Of a DNA stretch of 64,000 nucleotides, positions 35,942 to 43,740 are shown one piece after another (the first letter of the stretch is position 1; the number at the start of each line of letters is the position of its first letter). Location: the NCBI RefSeq assembly GCF_014198245.1, contig NZ_JACIHE010000002.1, positions 710,275-774,274 on the forward strand, read 5' to 3'. The notes beneath the pieces were generated by a model. That model ran no database searches, was not told where the DNA came from, and saw nothing but the letters and a program-made list of their open reading frames with translations. Source of the stretch: Bradyrhizobium sp. cir1 (GTDB lineage: Bacteria > Pseudomonadota > Alphaproteobacteria > Rhizobiales > Xanthobacteraceae). The position numbers were made by a program, and so were the translations under genes.

Positions 35942-36448
35942 TTACGTCGCGGCGAGGTCGCGGAGCATGTAGGTCGCGCCGTCGCCGTAGGATGCGAGCT
36001 TCGCGCGGAATTGCGCATCCGCCGGCACCGGCCGAAAGCCGAACCGCTCCCACAGCGGCCGCGTGGCGTAGACCGAGACCAGCGCAAGCGCCGCGATGCC
36101 CGACGCACGAGCCAGCTCCTCAATCGTCGCGATATAGGCGCGCGCGACGCCGCCGCGACAATCGGGCAGCACGGCGACGTCGTGCACGTAGATGCAATCC
36201 GCATCATTGGGGATCAGTTCGAGGAAACCATCAAGAAGCGGAATCCGGTGCTGCCTCCAGGGATGCGCGAGGCCGTAACCAACGGTCTCGTCGTCCGCGA
36301 TGAGCGCGCGGCAGCCATCGGGATAGAGCCGCATCTTTTCCGCGAACACCTCGGGTCGTTCCGGAAGGTCGGGATGGATGGCCGCCGCGATCGCGCTGAT
36401 CGCGGGCAGGTCGGAGGCGCGCGCGGGACGCCAATGCGGCTTGCTCAT
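35942..36448 (-). CDS. GNAT family N-acetyltransferase
   Basis: A 168-residue GNAT protein. The core folds are visible: beta-4 DCIYVHDVAVLPDCRGGVARAY, which includes the acetyl-CoA pyrophosphate loop (here DCRGGVA, a slightly altered R-x-x-G-x-G/A), and beta-5 SGIAALALVSVYATRPLWERFGF. The acceptor is unknown. The ATG at 36448 (MSKPHWRPARASDL) is preferred over an ATG nine codons upstream because GNAT proteins begin near that strand. It stands alone between the poly-Gly protein gene and a divergent secreted protein gene. Confidence 0.88.
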   Translation of the reverse strand: MSKPHWRPARASDLPAISAIAAAIHPDLPERPEVFAEKMRLYPDGCRALIADDETVGYGLAHPWRQHRIPLLDGFLELIPNDADCIYVHDVAVLPDCRGGVARAYIATIEELARASGIAALALVSVYATRPLWERFGFRPVPADAQFRAKLASYGDGATYMLRDLAAT

Positions 36449-36594
36449 GTCGGTCCGTTGTTCCGTCTCAATCATCCCAGTTTATTCCGTCGCGCAGATA
36501 TGCGCAGCGAAAAATATCTTTGCCGCCGGCTCAGGAATACGACGGCGCGTGCGGCGTCCTATCCACGCAAGCCAATTGCATGACAGGAGACACC

Positions 36595-36981
36595 ATGACG
36601 TCCTCGATCCGCCTCGCGCTCACGCTCGCCGTCGCGCTCGCGATTGTTCCCGCCGCCTTCGCCGCGCCGCCGACCAAGACCGGCAAGACCAACAAGGGCA
36701 ACGTGCTCACCGACGCCATGGGCATGACGCTCTACACCTTCGACAAGGATATGGACGGCAAGTCGGCCTGCAACGGCCCGTGTGCGACGAACTGGCCGGT
36801 GCTGAAGGCCGAGGTGAGCGATGCCGCGGGCGACGGCTACACCATCATCACGCGCGACGACGGCTCGAAGCAGTGGGCCTACAAGGGCAAGCCGCTCTAC
36901 ACCTTCGCCAAGGATCAGAAGCCCGGCGACATCACCGGCGACGGTTTCCTGAACGGCGCCTGGCATCTGGCGATGCCCTGA
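36595..36981 (+). CDS. Secreted repeat protein (COG4315 type)
   Basis: A 128-residue exported protein: signal peptide about 1-23 (ending PAAFAAP), then two copies of the repeat seen in COG4315/lipoprotein_15 proteins (GMTLYTFDKDMDGKSACNGPCATNWPVL, and KPLYTFAKDQKPGDITGDG). Each repeat has conserved Tyr-Thr-Phe and the first has two Cys. The function is unknown; heme or copper binding has been proposed for relatives. AGGAGA precedes the ATG at 36595. It is divergent from the GNAT gene. Confidence 0.9.
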   Translation: MTSSIRLALTLAVALAIVPAAFAAPPTKTGKTNKGNVLTDAMGMTLYTFDKDMDGKSACNGPCATNWPVLKAEVSDAAGDGYTIITRDDGSKQWAYKGKPLYTFAKDQKPGDITGDGFLNGAWHLAMP

Positions 36982-37047
36982 CGGATCGCGCACAGACCTG
37001 GTGCGCCGTCCCGCGGGGGTGGGCGCACCGGGCCGCATGCGGGTCGG

Positions 37048-38181
37048 CTATCTCGGATATTCGAGCTGAATCGCTACGAAATCGCCCGTGCGCGGCCCGT
37101 AGCGCGCGTCGATCGCGCGCAGTGTCTCATCCAGCGCCTGCGCCGGCGGCAGCGCGGTCGTGGCCGGCGGCGTCCGTGTTGCCGGCCAGTCGGTTGCGAT
37201 CCGGTCCGGCAGGATGCGAAGGCCGCTGCGGCTCGTCTGCGCATCCGCCGTTGCGGCGAAGGTGACTGCGCGGGAGCGATAGGTCCGCGACCATGCATCG
37301 GCGGTCAGCGCGAGCGATACCTCGTCGATGCCTGATGTCAGCGCAATCCCGAGTTGCTCGCGATTCCACAATGCAAGCGTGTTCGCGATCGCTGTCAGGG
37401 CGAACGGGCGCGTGAACCGGAATGCGTCGCTGCGATGGCGCGCATCCCATTCTGCAAGGCCGATGTCGCGGGCGACGGCTTCGGCCCTGGCGCGGCCGGC
37501 GATGGCCTCGATCAGGGTGAGAGCCATCGGCATCGACGCGGTGATGCCGGTGGTCGTGGCGACGCCGCGGTCGACGACCAGCCTGCGGTCCGCGGCATAG
37601 CGGATCGCGGCATGCTTCTTCAGGTCGCGCACGGAATACCAGTGGGTCGTGGAGCGCCTGCCATCGAGCAGCCCGGTGTTGGCGAGAACCATGGCGCCGA
37701 CGCAGACGCCGATGACGATCGCGCCTTTGCCGGCCTGGCTTCTAATCCATTGCAAGGCGACCGCGTCATCTTCAGGCGTCATCGCGGGCACGATGACGAA
37801 ATCGGCCCCGTCGGGATGCTCGGCATCGAACGCAGCGATCGTCGCATGCGGCTGCACTTTCAGTGCCGGATAGAGCGTGACCGGCCCCGGCTGTGTCGCC
37901 AGTGTGAGGACGTCGGCGACATCGGCGCGCGCGAGGATGCCGTAGGGCATCAGATAGTCCGTGGTCTCGCTTCTGTCGTTGATGCCGATGATGGCAATCA
38001 GCGGGCGTTTTCGCTTTGGCGGCTTCAGCGCGGCGAGCGTCGCCTCGGATTCATCTCTGGATATTGCAGGCGCACCTCCCCACGCCGGCGAGCCTGGCAG
38101 CAACCACAGCCAGGCTCCGCCGATGACCGCCAGCGGCACCACGCAGCCGAGAGCGCTCCACGCCAGAATGCGCCAGCTCAT
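37048..38181 (-). CDS. Membrane-anchored DJ-1/PfpI domain protein
   Basis: A 377-residue protein. Residues 1-35 form an N-terminal membrane anchor or signal (VPLAVIGGAWLWLLPGSPAW). Residues 60-230 are a DJ-1/PfpI (class I glutamine amidotransferase-like) domain with the nucleophile Cys in IGVCVGAMVLANTGLLDG and a His in TTHWYSV. Typical AraC/GlxA regulators of this group carry a C-terminal HTH; here no HTH is seen, and the C-terminal 140 residues are unlike an AraC domain. The role is unclear: possibly a membrane stress sensor or enzyme. Confidence 0.82.
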   Translation of the reverse strand: MSWRILAWSALGCVVPLAVIGGAWLWLLPGSPAWGGAPAISRDESEATLAALKPPKRKRPLIAIIGINDRSETTDYLMPYGILARADVADVLTLATQPGPVTLYPALKVQPHATIAAFDAEHPDGADFVIVPAMTPEDDAVALQWIRSQAGKGAIVIGVCVGAMVLANTGLLDGRRSTTHWYSVRDLKKHAAIRYAADRRLVVDRGVATTTGITASMPMALTLIEAIAGRARAEAVARDIGLAEWDARHRSDAFRFTRPFALTAIANTLALWNREQLGIALTSGIDEVSLALTADAWSRTYRSRAVTFAATADAQTSRSGLRILPDRIATDWPATRTPPATTALPPAQALDETLRAIDARYGPRTGDFVAIQLEYPR

Positions 38182-38607
38182 GAGATGTCACCCGGTCGTC
38201 GTTGCCCCACGCGGCGCGGAAGCTAGCCGCTCGGAGCGGTTCGGGAAATGACGCAAATCCGGCAAAAAAGGTCATGTCGCCGGCGCGATCATTTGCCTCG
38301 CAGCAGGGGCGTCCCTGCACCGATCTCAAGTTGGCGCATGCGCTTGCGACAACTTCAGAGATGCAGAATGCGGTCTGCGCCGCTTCGTCGCAGGACTTGA
38401 ATTAATTTGCGCCGAGAGTCCGAAAGCGAACCGAACCTGCGACTTTCGTCGATCATAGTTGGCCCAGCAGGGGGGCGGGGCGGTTATCAGCAGCAACAAT
38501 CCCACCGCATTGAAAGCAAGTGCACCGTGTCTCGGTGCGGCGCGCACCTGCACGCGTCGGGGAGTCTTCAATCCGTCATCTCGTTTCGCTTGAAAGGATG
38601 AAAGCCC
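38182..38607. other. Intergenic region upstream of the phasin gene
   Basis: A 426-base gap with no gene that I can support. It must hold the phasin promoter. A TTGAATTAATTTG stretch near 38396-38408 is AT-rich against the background, and a G-run (AGGGGGGCGGGGCGG, 38469-38483) lies about 125 bases before the start. Confidence 0.4.
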
Positions 38608-39093
38608 GTGAGTGATGCCAACGTGAAAGCCGATGCGAATGCTGTTCCGCAGAGCGGAGCTGCCAACGGAAGCGCAAAGCTCCAGTTCGACGTACCGTTC
38701 TTCAACATGCAGGCCATCTTCGGCAGTTTCGCCGAGCAGGGCGCCACGCGGGCCCAGGCAAATTTTGCGAAGGTGAGGGCGACTTCGGAGGAAGTCACCG
38801 CAGCCCTTTGCGATGCCTGTTCGACCAATGCCAAGCGTGCCGCCGACTATGGCATCAAGCTCATCGAAATATCCCACATCAACACGACCTCCACGCTGGA
38901 CTTCGTGTCCCAGCTTGCCGATGCGAGGTCGTTTGCCGATCTCGTCAACCTCTCCACCGCCCACAGTCGCAAGACCTTTGAAGCAACTTCGGCCCAGAAC
39001 CGTGAACTCTGGGATCTCGCCCAGAAGGTTGCGATCGAAACGGCCGAGCCGATCAAGCAGGGCTTCAACCGGGTCATGCGTAGCGCTGCTTGA
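38608..39093 (+). CDS. Phasin family protein
   Basis: A 161-residue helical protein with the phasin_2 pattern: a hydrophobic FFNMQAIFGSFAEQG start (about 32-46), then long amphipathic helices (EVTAALCDACSTNAKRAADYGIKLIEI, FVSQLADARSFADLVNLSTAHSRKTFEA) and the QNRELWDLAQKVA end. Phasins coat polyhydroxybutyrate granules and influence their number. The GTG at 38608 has AAAGGATG upstream. It carries two Cys that are not universal. The next gene is in the same direction after 116 bases. Confidence 0.9.
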   Translation: MSDANVKADANAVPQSGAANGSAKLQFDVPFFNMQAIFGSFAEQGATRAQANFAKVRATSEEVTAALCDACSTNAKRAADYGIKLIEISHINTTSTLDFVSQLADARSFADLVNLSTAHSRKTFEATSAQNRELWDLAQKVAIETAEPIKQGFNRVMRSAA

Positions 39094-39209
39094 ATCGAAG
39101 CGGTTGGCCGCGAGGACCGGCTGGACGAGCGTCTTCGCAAGAAGAGGCGCCGTCCGGCCGGTTGCGGCCCCCTCACTCTCGAGGTGACGCCAAGCCGGAG
39201 GAAATCAGG

Positions 39210-39437
39210 ATGGGTATGGTGATGATCAAGTGCCCGGAAACCGGAAACGCCATTCCGACGGGTATCGAGATGGATCGCGACAGGTTTCAGTGCAGTGCGG
39301 TGTTCTTTTCGCGCACCTATTGCCGGATGTGCGCGGCGACGCACGAATGGTTCGCCAGGGAGGCTTGGGTCTACGAGACGGTCCTCGCGAACCGGAGGTC
39401 CGGGGGCGGGCAGCCATTCGGCTCCGGCGCGGCGTGA
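39210..39437 (+). CDS. Small Cys-containing protein, unknown function
   Basis: A 75-residue protein with a C-x(n)-C layout: CPETG near residue 8, CSAV, and CRMC (Cys37/Cys40 region), resembling a zinc-ribbon-like or rubredoxin-like knuckle, though the ligand spacing does not fit a classic ribbon. Similar short proteins occur in Bradyrhizobium to my recollection. GGAGGAAATCAGG precedes the ATG at 39210. The last 67 bases overlap the 3' end of the convergent Crp/Fnr gene. Confidence 0.7.
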   Translation: MGMVMIKCPETGNAIPTGIEMDRDRFQCSAVFFSRTYCRMCAATHEWFAREAWVYETVLANRRSGGGQPFGSGAA

Positions 39438-40159
39438 ATGAGCCTTGGTGCATCCTGCGCAACGATCCGATCGATCCTGCGGCTCATCACCTTGTAGCAC
39501 TCACAGGCGACGACCTCGAGCCGCTGCCTGTCGATCTCCAACTGGCCGCGCCGGCTGGATTTGATCGCCCGCGATGACCGCAGTGCGCTGACCACGTGCG
39601 TGACCGTGGTGCGGCGGACGCCGAGCAATTCCGACAGCGTCTCCTGTGTCAAGGGCAGGATGTCACCACCATCCGTCCGGTCGTGGATGTGCAGCAGCCA
39701 GCGCGCGAGGCGCGCTTCGACGGAGTGGAGCGCGTTGCAGGCAGCGACGTGCTGGAATTGCGTCATCAACGCCCGGGTGAGGATCTGAACCACAGTTGCG
39801 ATGGCGGCACTGCGTTCGAGCGCAGCGTGAAATCGTGCGGGCGAGATCTGCAGCGCGGTCCCGGCCACGCGGACGACCGCAGTCATGGGCGATCGGATCG
39901 GGCCGAGCGCCGTCATAAGTCCGACAGCGCCGTCGTTGCCGATCACGGCAGTTGCCGCCGTCTGACCGTTCGGCAGCTCCATGATGAGGGCGATCGCGCC
40001 GCTGCAGGGAAAAAAGAGGTGCTCGATCCTGTCGCCCGATCGAATCAGGACTGCGTCGTGCCGGAGCTCTACTTTTCGCAAATGAGGTGCAAGCAACGCG
40101 AAATCGGCCGGCGGTAACGCAGCTAACAACCGATTTCCAATTCTGGTCGCGTGCTCCAT
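39371..40159 (-). CDS. Crp/Fnr family transcriptional regulator
   Basis: A 262-residue regulator. The N-terminal cyclic-nucleotide-binding-like barrel spans about 15-125 (VLIRSGDRIEHLFFPCSGAIALI, AVIGNDGAVGL), and the C-terminal winged helix has ELLGVRRTTVTHVVSALRSS (about 180-200). No Cys cluster for an iron-sulfur centre is seen, and the cAMP contact residues are not conserved, so the ligand is unclear. The ATG at 40159 (MEHATRIGNRLLAALPP) is used; an ATG at 40231 would add 24 residues. It overlaps the convergent gene ending at 39437. Confidence 0.9.
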   Translation of the reverse strand: MEHATRIGNRLLAALPPADFALLAPHLRKVELRHDAVLIRSGDRIEHLFFPCSGAIALIMELPNGQTAATAVIGNDGAVGLMTALGPIRSPMTAVVRVAGTALQISPARFHAALERSAAIATVVQILTRALMTQFQHVAACNALHSVEARLARWLLHIHDRTDGGDILPLTQETLSELLGVRRTTVTHVVSALRSSRAIKSSRRGQLEIDRQRLEVVACECYKVMSRRIDRIVAQDAPRLIHAAPEPNGCPPPDLRFARTVS

Positions 40160-40374
40160 CACGGGAATTATCCCTGGACGGACGCCCGGCAGACGCATCT
40201 TCACCAATCGGGCCGCGCTGCCGCTTGCCATGGCGAATGAAATAAACTCGTCTTAAAAGTTAAGGTTCCTCTGACCGATTGGCAAGGCGGCACGCGGACG
40301 CGTCTGATCGCGATCGGGCCTTCGAAGATCGCTGGCCGCTTGCAAGGCTTGCGCGTCTGACGCGAGGGCTGCTT

Positions 40375-40929
40375 CTAGCGCAGCCCCTCATACACCATCA
40401 GCCCGCGGGCGATCTGCAGTTTGCGGATCGCGCGCGGCAGCAGCTTCTCCGGCTGGTGCAGGTAGCGCCAGGAGGTGAGGGTGAAGGCTGAAAGCGCGCC
40501 GCACTCGTCGTCGAACGGCGCGAGCACGCCGGTGACGCTCACCGGCGTATGCGGGCGGGCGTTGAAGGGCAGCAGCAGGAGCTCGAGATACGCCTTGCTG
40601 CCGTCCTCGCGCACGGCGGTGACGCCGGCGATCGCGCCAAGCGTCTCGTCGGCGACGATGGTCGCGATTTCCTCGATCTCGCTGCGGCTGGCCGCCGTGA
40701 ACAGCGCCGCAAAGCTCTGGTCCTTGAGGTCGATCCCGGCCAGCGCGCAGACGCGGGTACCGGCAACGCGGAAGGGGAAGCCGAGACTGGGCTCGCAGGA
40801 CAGCACGAAGATATCGCCGAGCAGGCCGCGGACTGCGGCCGGATCGATGTCGGCCCGGTCAGGGGCCCGCGCACTACCGCGCTTCTTGTCCCAATACGCG
40901 AAAAATGCGCGGCTCGACGGATGTTTCAT
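40375..40929 (-). CDS. PAS-like domain protein (PAS_5 type)
   Basis: A 184-residue protein with the alphaproteobacterial PAS_5 pattern: FFAYWDKKRGSARAPDRADIDPAAVRGLLGDIFVL, a central barrel with AGTRVCALAGIDLKDQSFAALF, and the C-terminal end LPRAIRKLQIARGLMVYEGLR. Such proteins (about 170-190 residues) are common in this order and unstudied. Whether the PAS fold binds a ligand is unknown. It may share regulation with the Crp/Fnr gene, which is next on the same strand after 215 bases. Confidence 0.88.
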   Translation of the reverse strand: MKHPSSRAFFAYWDKKRGSARAPDRADIDPAAVRGLLGDIFVLSCEPSLGFPFRVAGTRVCALAGIDLKDQSFAALFTAASRSEIEEIATIVADETLGAIAGVTAVREDGSKAYLELLLLPFNARPHTPVSVTGVLAPFDDECGALSAFTLTSWRYLHQPEKLLPRAIRKLQIARGLMVYEGLR

Positions 40930-41094
40930 GACTGACGCTAATCCCGGGGCGCAACCTCGCGGGACAGATCTGTCCCGCTTCAGTGCACCCGCGATCCCTT
41001 CTGTTGTTGTGCAGGAGGGGATTTGCAGCGTCCATGCCGCGGGGGCGTTTTCACGCCTGTTAAGGCGGTCTTTGCGTCGTTAACGTTAAATTAA

Positions 41095-41308
41095 CTATGC
41101 GCTTTGTGCCGGCGGCACGGCTGCTATGGTGACCGTGTCGCAAGCCTCGCCGCTTTTTCTCCAGGTTCTCGGCGGGGCCTGTACACAGGGCGTCAAACAG
41201 TTTGGCCACGGGCCGGGGAGGGGTGGGGATACACCTTCATTCCTAAAGGCATCGGAAGGCCGACACGGACAGGCAGGGCTTTCCCAGGGCCCTGCCTTTT
41301 CCTTTTTC
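41095..41308 (+). ncRNA. Candidate small RNA gene
   Basis: An AT-rich promoter-like stretch (TTGCGT at 41072, then TTAACGTTAAATTAAC and TATGC) leads into a 210-base region with no protein, which ends in a strong intrinsic terminator (41271-41308). Inside are a G-quadruplex motif (41210-41229), GGCC-rich stems and the segment TCCTAAAGGC. The order promoter, structured GC-rich body, terminator without coding frame is that of an sRNA gene. No known family was recognised. The transcription start is a guess. Confidence 0.45.
41271..41308 (+). terminator. Strong Rho-independent terminator
   Basis: AGGCAGGGC (41271-41279) pairs with GCCCTGCCT (41289-41297) across 9 bases, followed by TTT-CC-TTTTT. 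It ends the candidate sRNA; no protein gene ends nearby on this strand. Confidence 0.85.
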
Positions 41309-41319
41309 AGACGTGGCGC

Positions 41320-41453
41320 GTGCCCCGGACGCAGCGCAGCACTTCTTCAGTGATGCGCTGCAGAGCCGGGGCCCATGTTGCGAACTCAATTCAGGAAGAA
41401 CTGGGTCCCGGCTCAGCGGCGCGTCACTTCGTGCCGCGCCTTGTCCGGGACAC
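41320..41453. repeat. Nested-palindrome repeat, unit 1
   Basis: Outer arms GTGCCCCGGAC and GTCCGGGACAC; inner arms GAGCCGGGGCCC and GGGTCCCGGCTC around a 28-base loop with TTCAGGAAGAACT. The same design is seen in units 2 and 3. Confidence 0.93.
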
Positions 41454-41480
41454 GAGATGAATCCGGGTGGGCAGCTATCC

Positions 41481-41614
41481 GTGCCCCGGACGCAGCGCAG
41501 CACTCCTTCAGTGATGCGCTGCAGAGCCGGGGCCCAGTTTGCGAAATCAATTCAGGAAGAGCTGGGTCCCGGCTCAGCGGCGCGTCACTTGGTGCCGCAC
41601 CTTGTCCGGGACAC
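41481..41614. repeat. Nested-palindrome repeat, unit 2
   Basis: Nearly identical to unit 1, including the loop (TTCAGGAAGAGCT), 161 bases downstream in the same orientation. The 27-base spacer between units holds the ATCCGGGTGGGCAGCTATCC stretch that recurs in altered form after unit 3. Confidence 0.93.
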
Positions 41615-41623
41615 GAAGATCAT

Positions 41624-42092
41624 GTGTCCCGGACGCAGTGCAGCGCCTCAGCGATGCACTGCAGAGCCGGGACCCAGTCAGCCAGCCAAAAAGTGCAGTT
41701 CGTCCGTCAGGTCGCGCCAGTCAGGGTTGAGGTCTTCGATCAGCTTAAGTTTCCAGGCGCGGCGCCAACGCTTCAGCGAATGTTCGCGCGCCCGTGCTTC
41801 GAGGATGGAACCAAAGGTCTCGTAACAGACCAGCAATGTGACCCCGTACCGTTTCGTAAACCCCGGCACGAGCTTGGCCTTGTGCGCGACCATCCGGCGG
41901 GTGAGGTCGTTGGTGACGCCGACATATAACGTGCCGTTTCGTTTGCTCGCTAGAATATAGACGAAGAAGGCAGTTTGCATGGGCGTGACCCGGAAGAATG
42001 AGACTACCTATAATTGCATATTTCGAGTTCGCCGCCAATCTAGGTCCCGGCTCGGCGGCGCGTCACTTCGTGCCGCGCCTTGTCCGGGACAC
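41624..42092. mobile_element. Nested-palindrome repeat, unit 3, with a GIY-YIG gene in its loop
   Basis: Outer arms GTGTCCCGGAC (41624) and GTCCGGGACAC (42082-42092); inner arms GAGCCGGGACC (41664-41674) and GGTCCCGGCTC (42043-42053), perfect complements. Instead of the 28-base loop of units 1 and 2, the loop is 368 bases and holds the GIY-YIG gene. Its stop codon begins three bases after the CAG that follows the left inner arm. Degenerate repeat sequence (42119-42145) follows the unit. Confidence 0.8.
41678..41980 (-). CDS. Small GIY-YIG nuclease family protein
   Basis: A 100-residue stand-alone GIY-YIG domain. The motif reads VYILASKRNGTLYVGVTNDLTRR, so the first Tyr, the Tyr-Val-Gly and the catalytic Arg region are present, followed by GFTKRYGVTLLVCYETF and the acidic EAREHSLKRW segment that holds the metal-binding Glu. 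Such UvrC-like short proteins of about 90-100 residues occur in many copies in some rhizobia, often in intergenic repeats. GIY-YIG nucleases cut DNA with a divalent metal. The gene lies in the loop of a palindromic repeat unit, suggesting a link between nuclease and repeat. Confidence 0.92.
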   Translation of the reverse strand: MQTAFFVYILASKRNGTLYVGVTNDLTRRMVAHKAKLVPGFTKRYGVTLLVCYETFGSILEARAREHSLKRWRRAWKLKLIEDLNPDWRDLTDELHFLAG

Positions 42093-42195
42093 GACATGAA
42101 GCCGGCTGGCGGCTATCCGTGCCCCAGGAAGCAGCACAGCACTCCTGCGTGCGGCACTTGGCCTGGTTCAGCTTTGGCCGTCCCCATCTCGCCTT

Positions 42196-43104
42196 TTGCT
42201 TTTGTGCACTTGCGCAAGGCTGGCAAAGGCGACTATCTCCAAGCCTGTCGCTCCGATCGCGCCTGAAAGCGAAGCTGCCTTGGATTCCCCGCCACAAGAT
42301 TCGTCGCCGCAAGGTCCTCCTCCGGGCCCGCCAGCCGTCCATGAGGAGGCTCCGCGCGAGCCGATCCTGACGCTGCCGGTGGCGCTGACGGCCTATATCG
42401 GCCTGCTGGCACTGATCCATCTGCGGGTGCTGCTGCCGCCGGAGCTTGAGAACTGGACCATCGACGTCTTCGGCTTCATCCCGAAGCGCTACGATTCCTC
42501 GCTGCTCAATCTGCAGATTCCCGGCGGCGCCGGCGCCAAGGTCTGGAGCTTCGTCACCTATTCGCTGCTGCACGCCAATCTGACCCATCTCGGCTTCAAC
42601 GTGCTGTGGCTGCTGCCGTTTGGCAGCGCGCTGGCGCGGCGCTTCGGCGCGATCCGGTTCTTCGTCTTCATGGCGGTGACGGCGGCGGCCGGCGCGCTTG
42701 CCCATCTCGTCACCCATGAGCACGCGGTGGCACCGATGATCGGCGCCTCGGCCTCGGTGTCGGGCGCGATGGCAGCCGCGATCCGCTTTGCCTTTGCCCG
42801 CGGCAGCTTCCTGTCGTTCAGCCGTTCGGACGCCGATACCGCCGCGAAAGTTCCCGCGCTGCCGCTGTCGCGTGCGCTGCGCGACGGGCGGGTGGTCGGC
42901 TTCCTCGCCGTGTGGTTCGGCGTCAACATCATCTTCGGCGTCGGCGCGATCGGCGTCGATGCCGAGACCACCAGCGTCGCGTGGCAGGCGCATATCGGCG
43001 GCTTCTTCGCGGGCCTGTTGCTGTTCGCGGTGTTCGATCCCGTGCCGCGCGTGCGAAGTGATGCTGCGGATGCGTCATCACGGGACGTTTCCGATCGTGT
43101 TTGA
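42196..43104 (+). CDS. Rhomboid family intramembrane serine protease
   Basis: About 300 residues. The N-terminal 55 residues are Pro/Glu-rich and cytoplasmic. Six or more helices follow. The catalytic Ser lies in GASASVSGAM and the His in WQAHIGGFFAGLLL; the HLGFNVLWLLPFGSALARRFG helix carries the conserved His and Asn. The Gly after the Ser of the usual GxSG is Ala here, as in related alphaproteobacterial members. It cleaves membrane helices within the inner membrane; its targets are unknown. The start is uncertain: several TTG codons precede the conserved part, and 42196 is the most upstream. Confidence 0.88.
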   Translation: MLLCTCARLAKATISKPVAPIAPESEAALDSPPQDSSPQGPPPGPPAVHEEAPREPILTLPVALTAYIGLLALIHLRVLLPPELENWTIDVFGFIPKRYDSSLLNLQIPGGAGAKVWSFVTYSLLHANLTHLGFNVLWLLPFGSALARRFGAIRFFVFMAVTAAAGALAHLVTHEHAVAPMIGASASVSGAMAAAIRFAFARGSFLSFSRSDADTAAKVPALPLSRALRDGRVVGFLAVWFGVNIIFGVGAIGVDAETTSVAWQAHIGGFFAGLLLFAVFDPVPRVRSDAADASSRDVSDRV

Positions 43105-43292
43105 GGCGGCGCTTGCGGCGCGGCCCGAATTCATCCATCATTCCCTGGAAGAATGTTCCGAAGCGACAAGCCCATAGAGGCAACGCTTCGACAAGCGCGC
43201 GAGCGTGAAACCCGCGCCAAAACTGTTAGTTGAAGACTCGCGAACAAGTCCGGACCGCCAAAGGCGGACGGCTTCGATTCAGGGAGGCGGCA

Positions 43293-43721
43293 ATGACGGT
43301 ACGTTCCATTCTCAACACCAAGGGCCACCAGATCATGAGCGTCGAGCCCGACGTCAAGCTGTCGGCCGCGATCAAGCTGCTCGGTGAGAAGAAGATCGGT
43401 GCGGTGCTGGTGATGAACCAGAGCCGGCTGGAAGGCATCCTGTCCGAGCGCGACATCGTGCGCGTGCTCGGCGAGCGCGGCGCCGGCGTGCTTGAGGAGC
43501 CGGTCTCGGAGGTCATGACCCGCAAGGTCGTCACCTGCAAGGAGACCGACACCGTCGCCGAGCTCATGGAGACGATGACGACAGGCAAGTTCCGCCATCT
43601 GCCCGTCATTGAGAACGGGAAGGTGGTCGGCCTGATCTCGATCGGCGACATCGTCAAATGGCGTGTCCGCGAATACGAGACCGAGCAGGAAGCCCTGCGC
43701 GACTACATCAAGACGGCCTGA
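43293..43721 (+). CDS. Two-CBS-domain protein
   Basis: A 142-residue protein made of two CBS domains: the first about 8-60 (VKLSAAIKLLGEKKIGAVLVM, GILSERDIVRVL) and the second about 75-130 (MTRKVVTCKETDTVAELMETM, GLISIGDIVKW). CBS pairs bind adenosine nucleotides and regulate other proteins or act as stand-alone sensors. GGGAGGCGG precedes the ATG at 43293. It converges with the patatin gene, whose stop is at 43741. Confidence 0.95.
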   Translation: MTVRSILNTKGHQIMSVEPDVKLSAAIKLLGEKKIGAVLVMNQSRLEGILSERDIVRVLGERGAGVLEEPVSEVMTRKVVTCKETDTVAELMETMTTGKFRHLPVIENGKVVGLISIGDIVKWRVREYETEQEALRDYIKTA

Positions 43722-43740
43722 CGGACCTCACGCGTCCGCC

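Noticed and set aside
41320..41614. Repeat units as a CRISPR array
   Set aside because: Units are 134 bases long and internally palindromic, with no unique 30-40-base spacers and no cas genes nearby.
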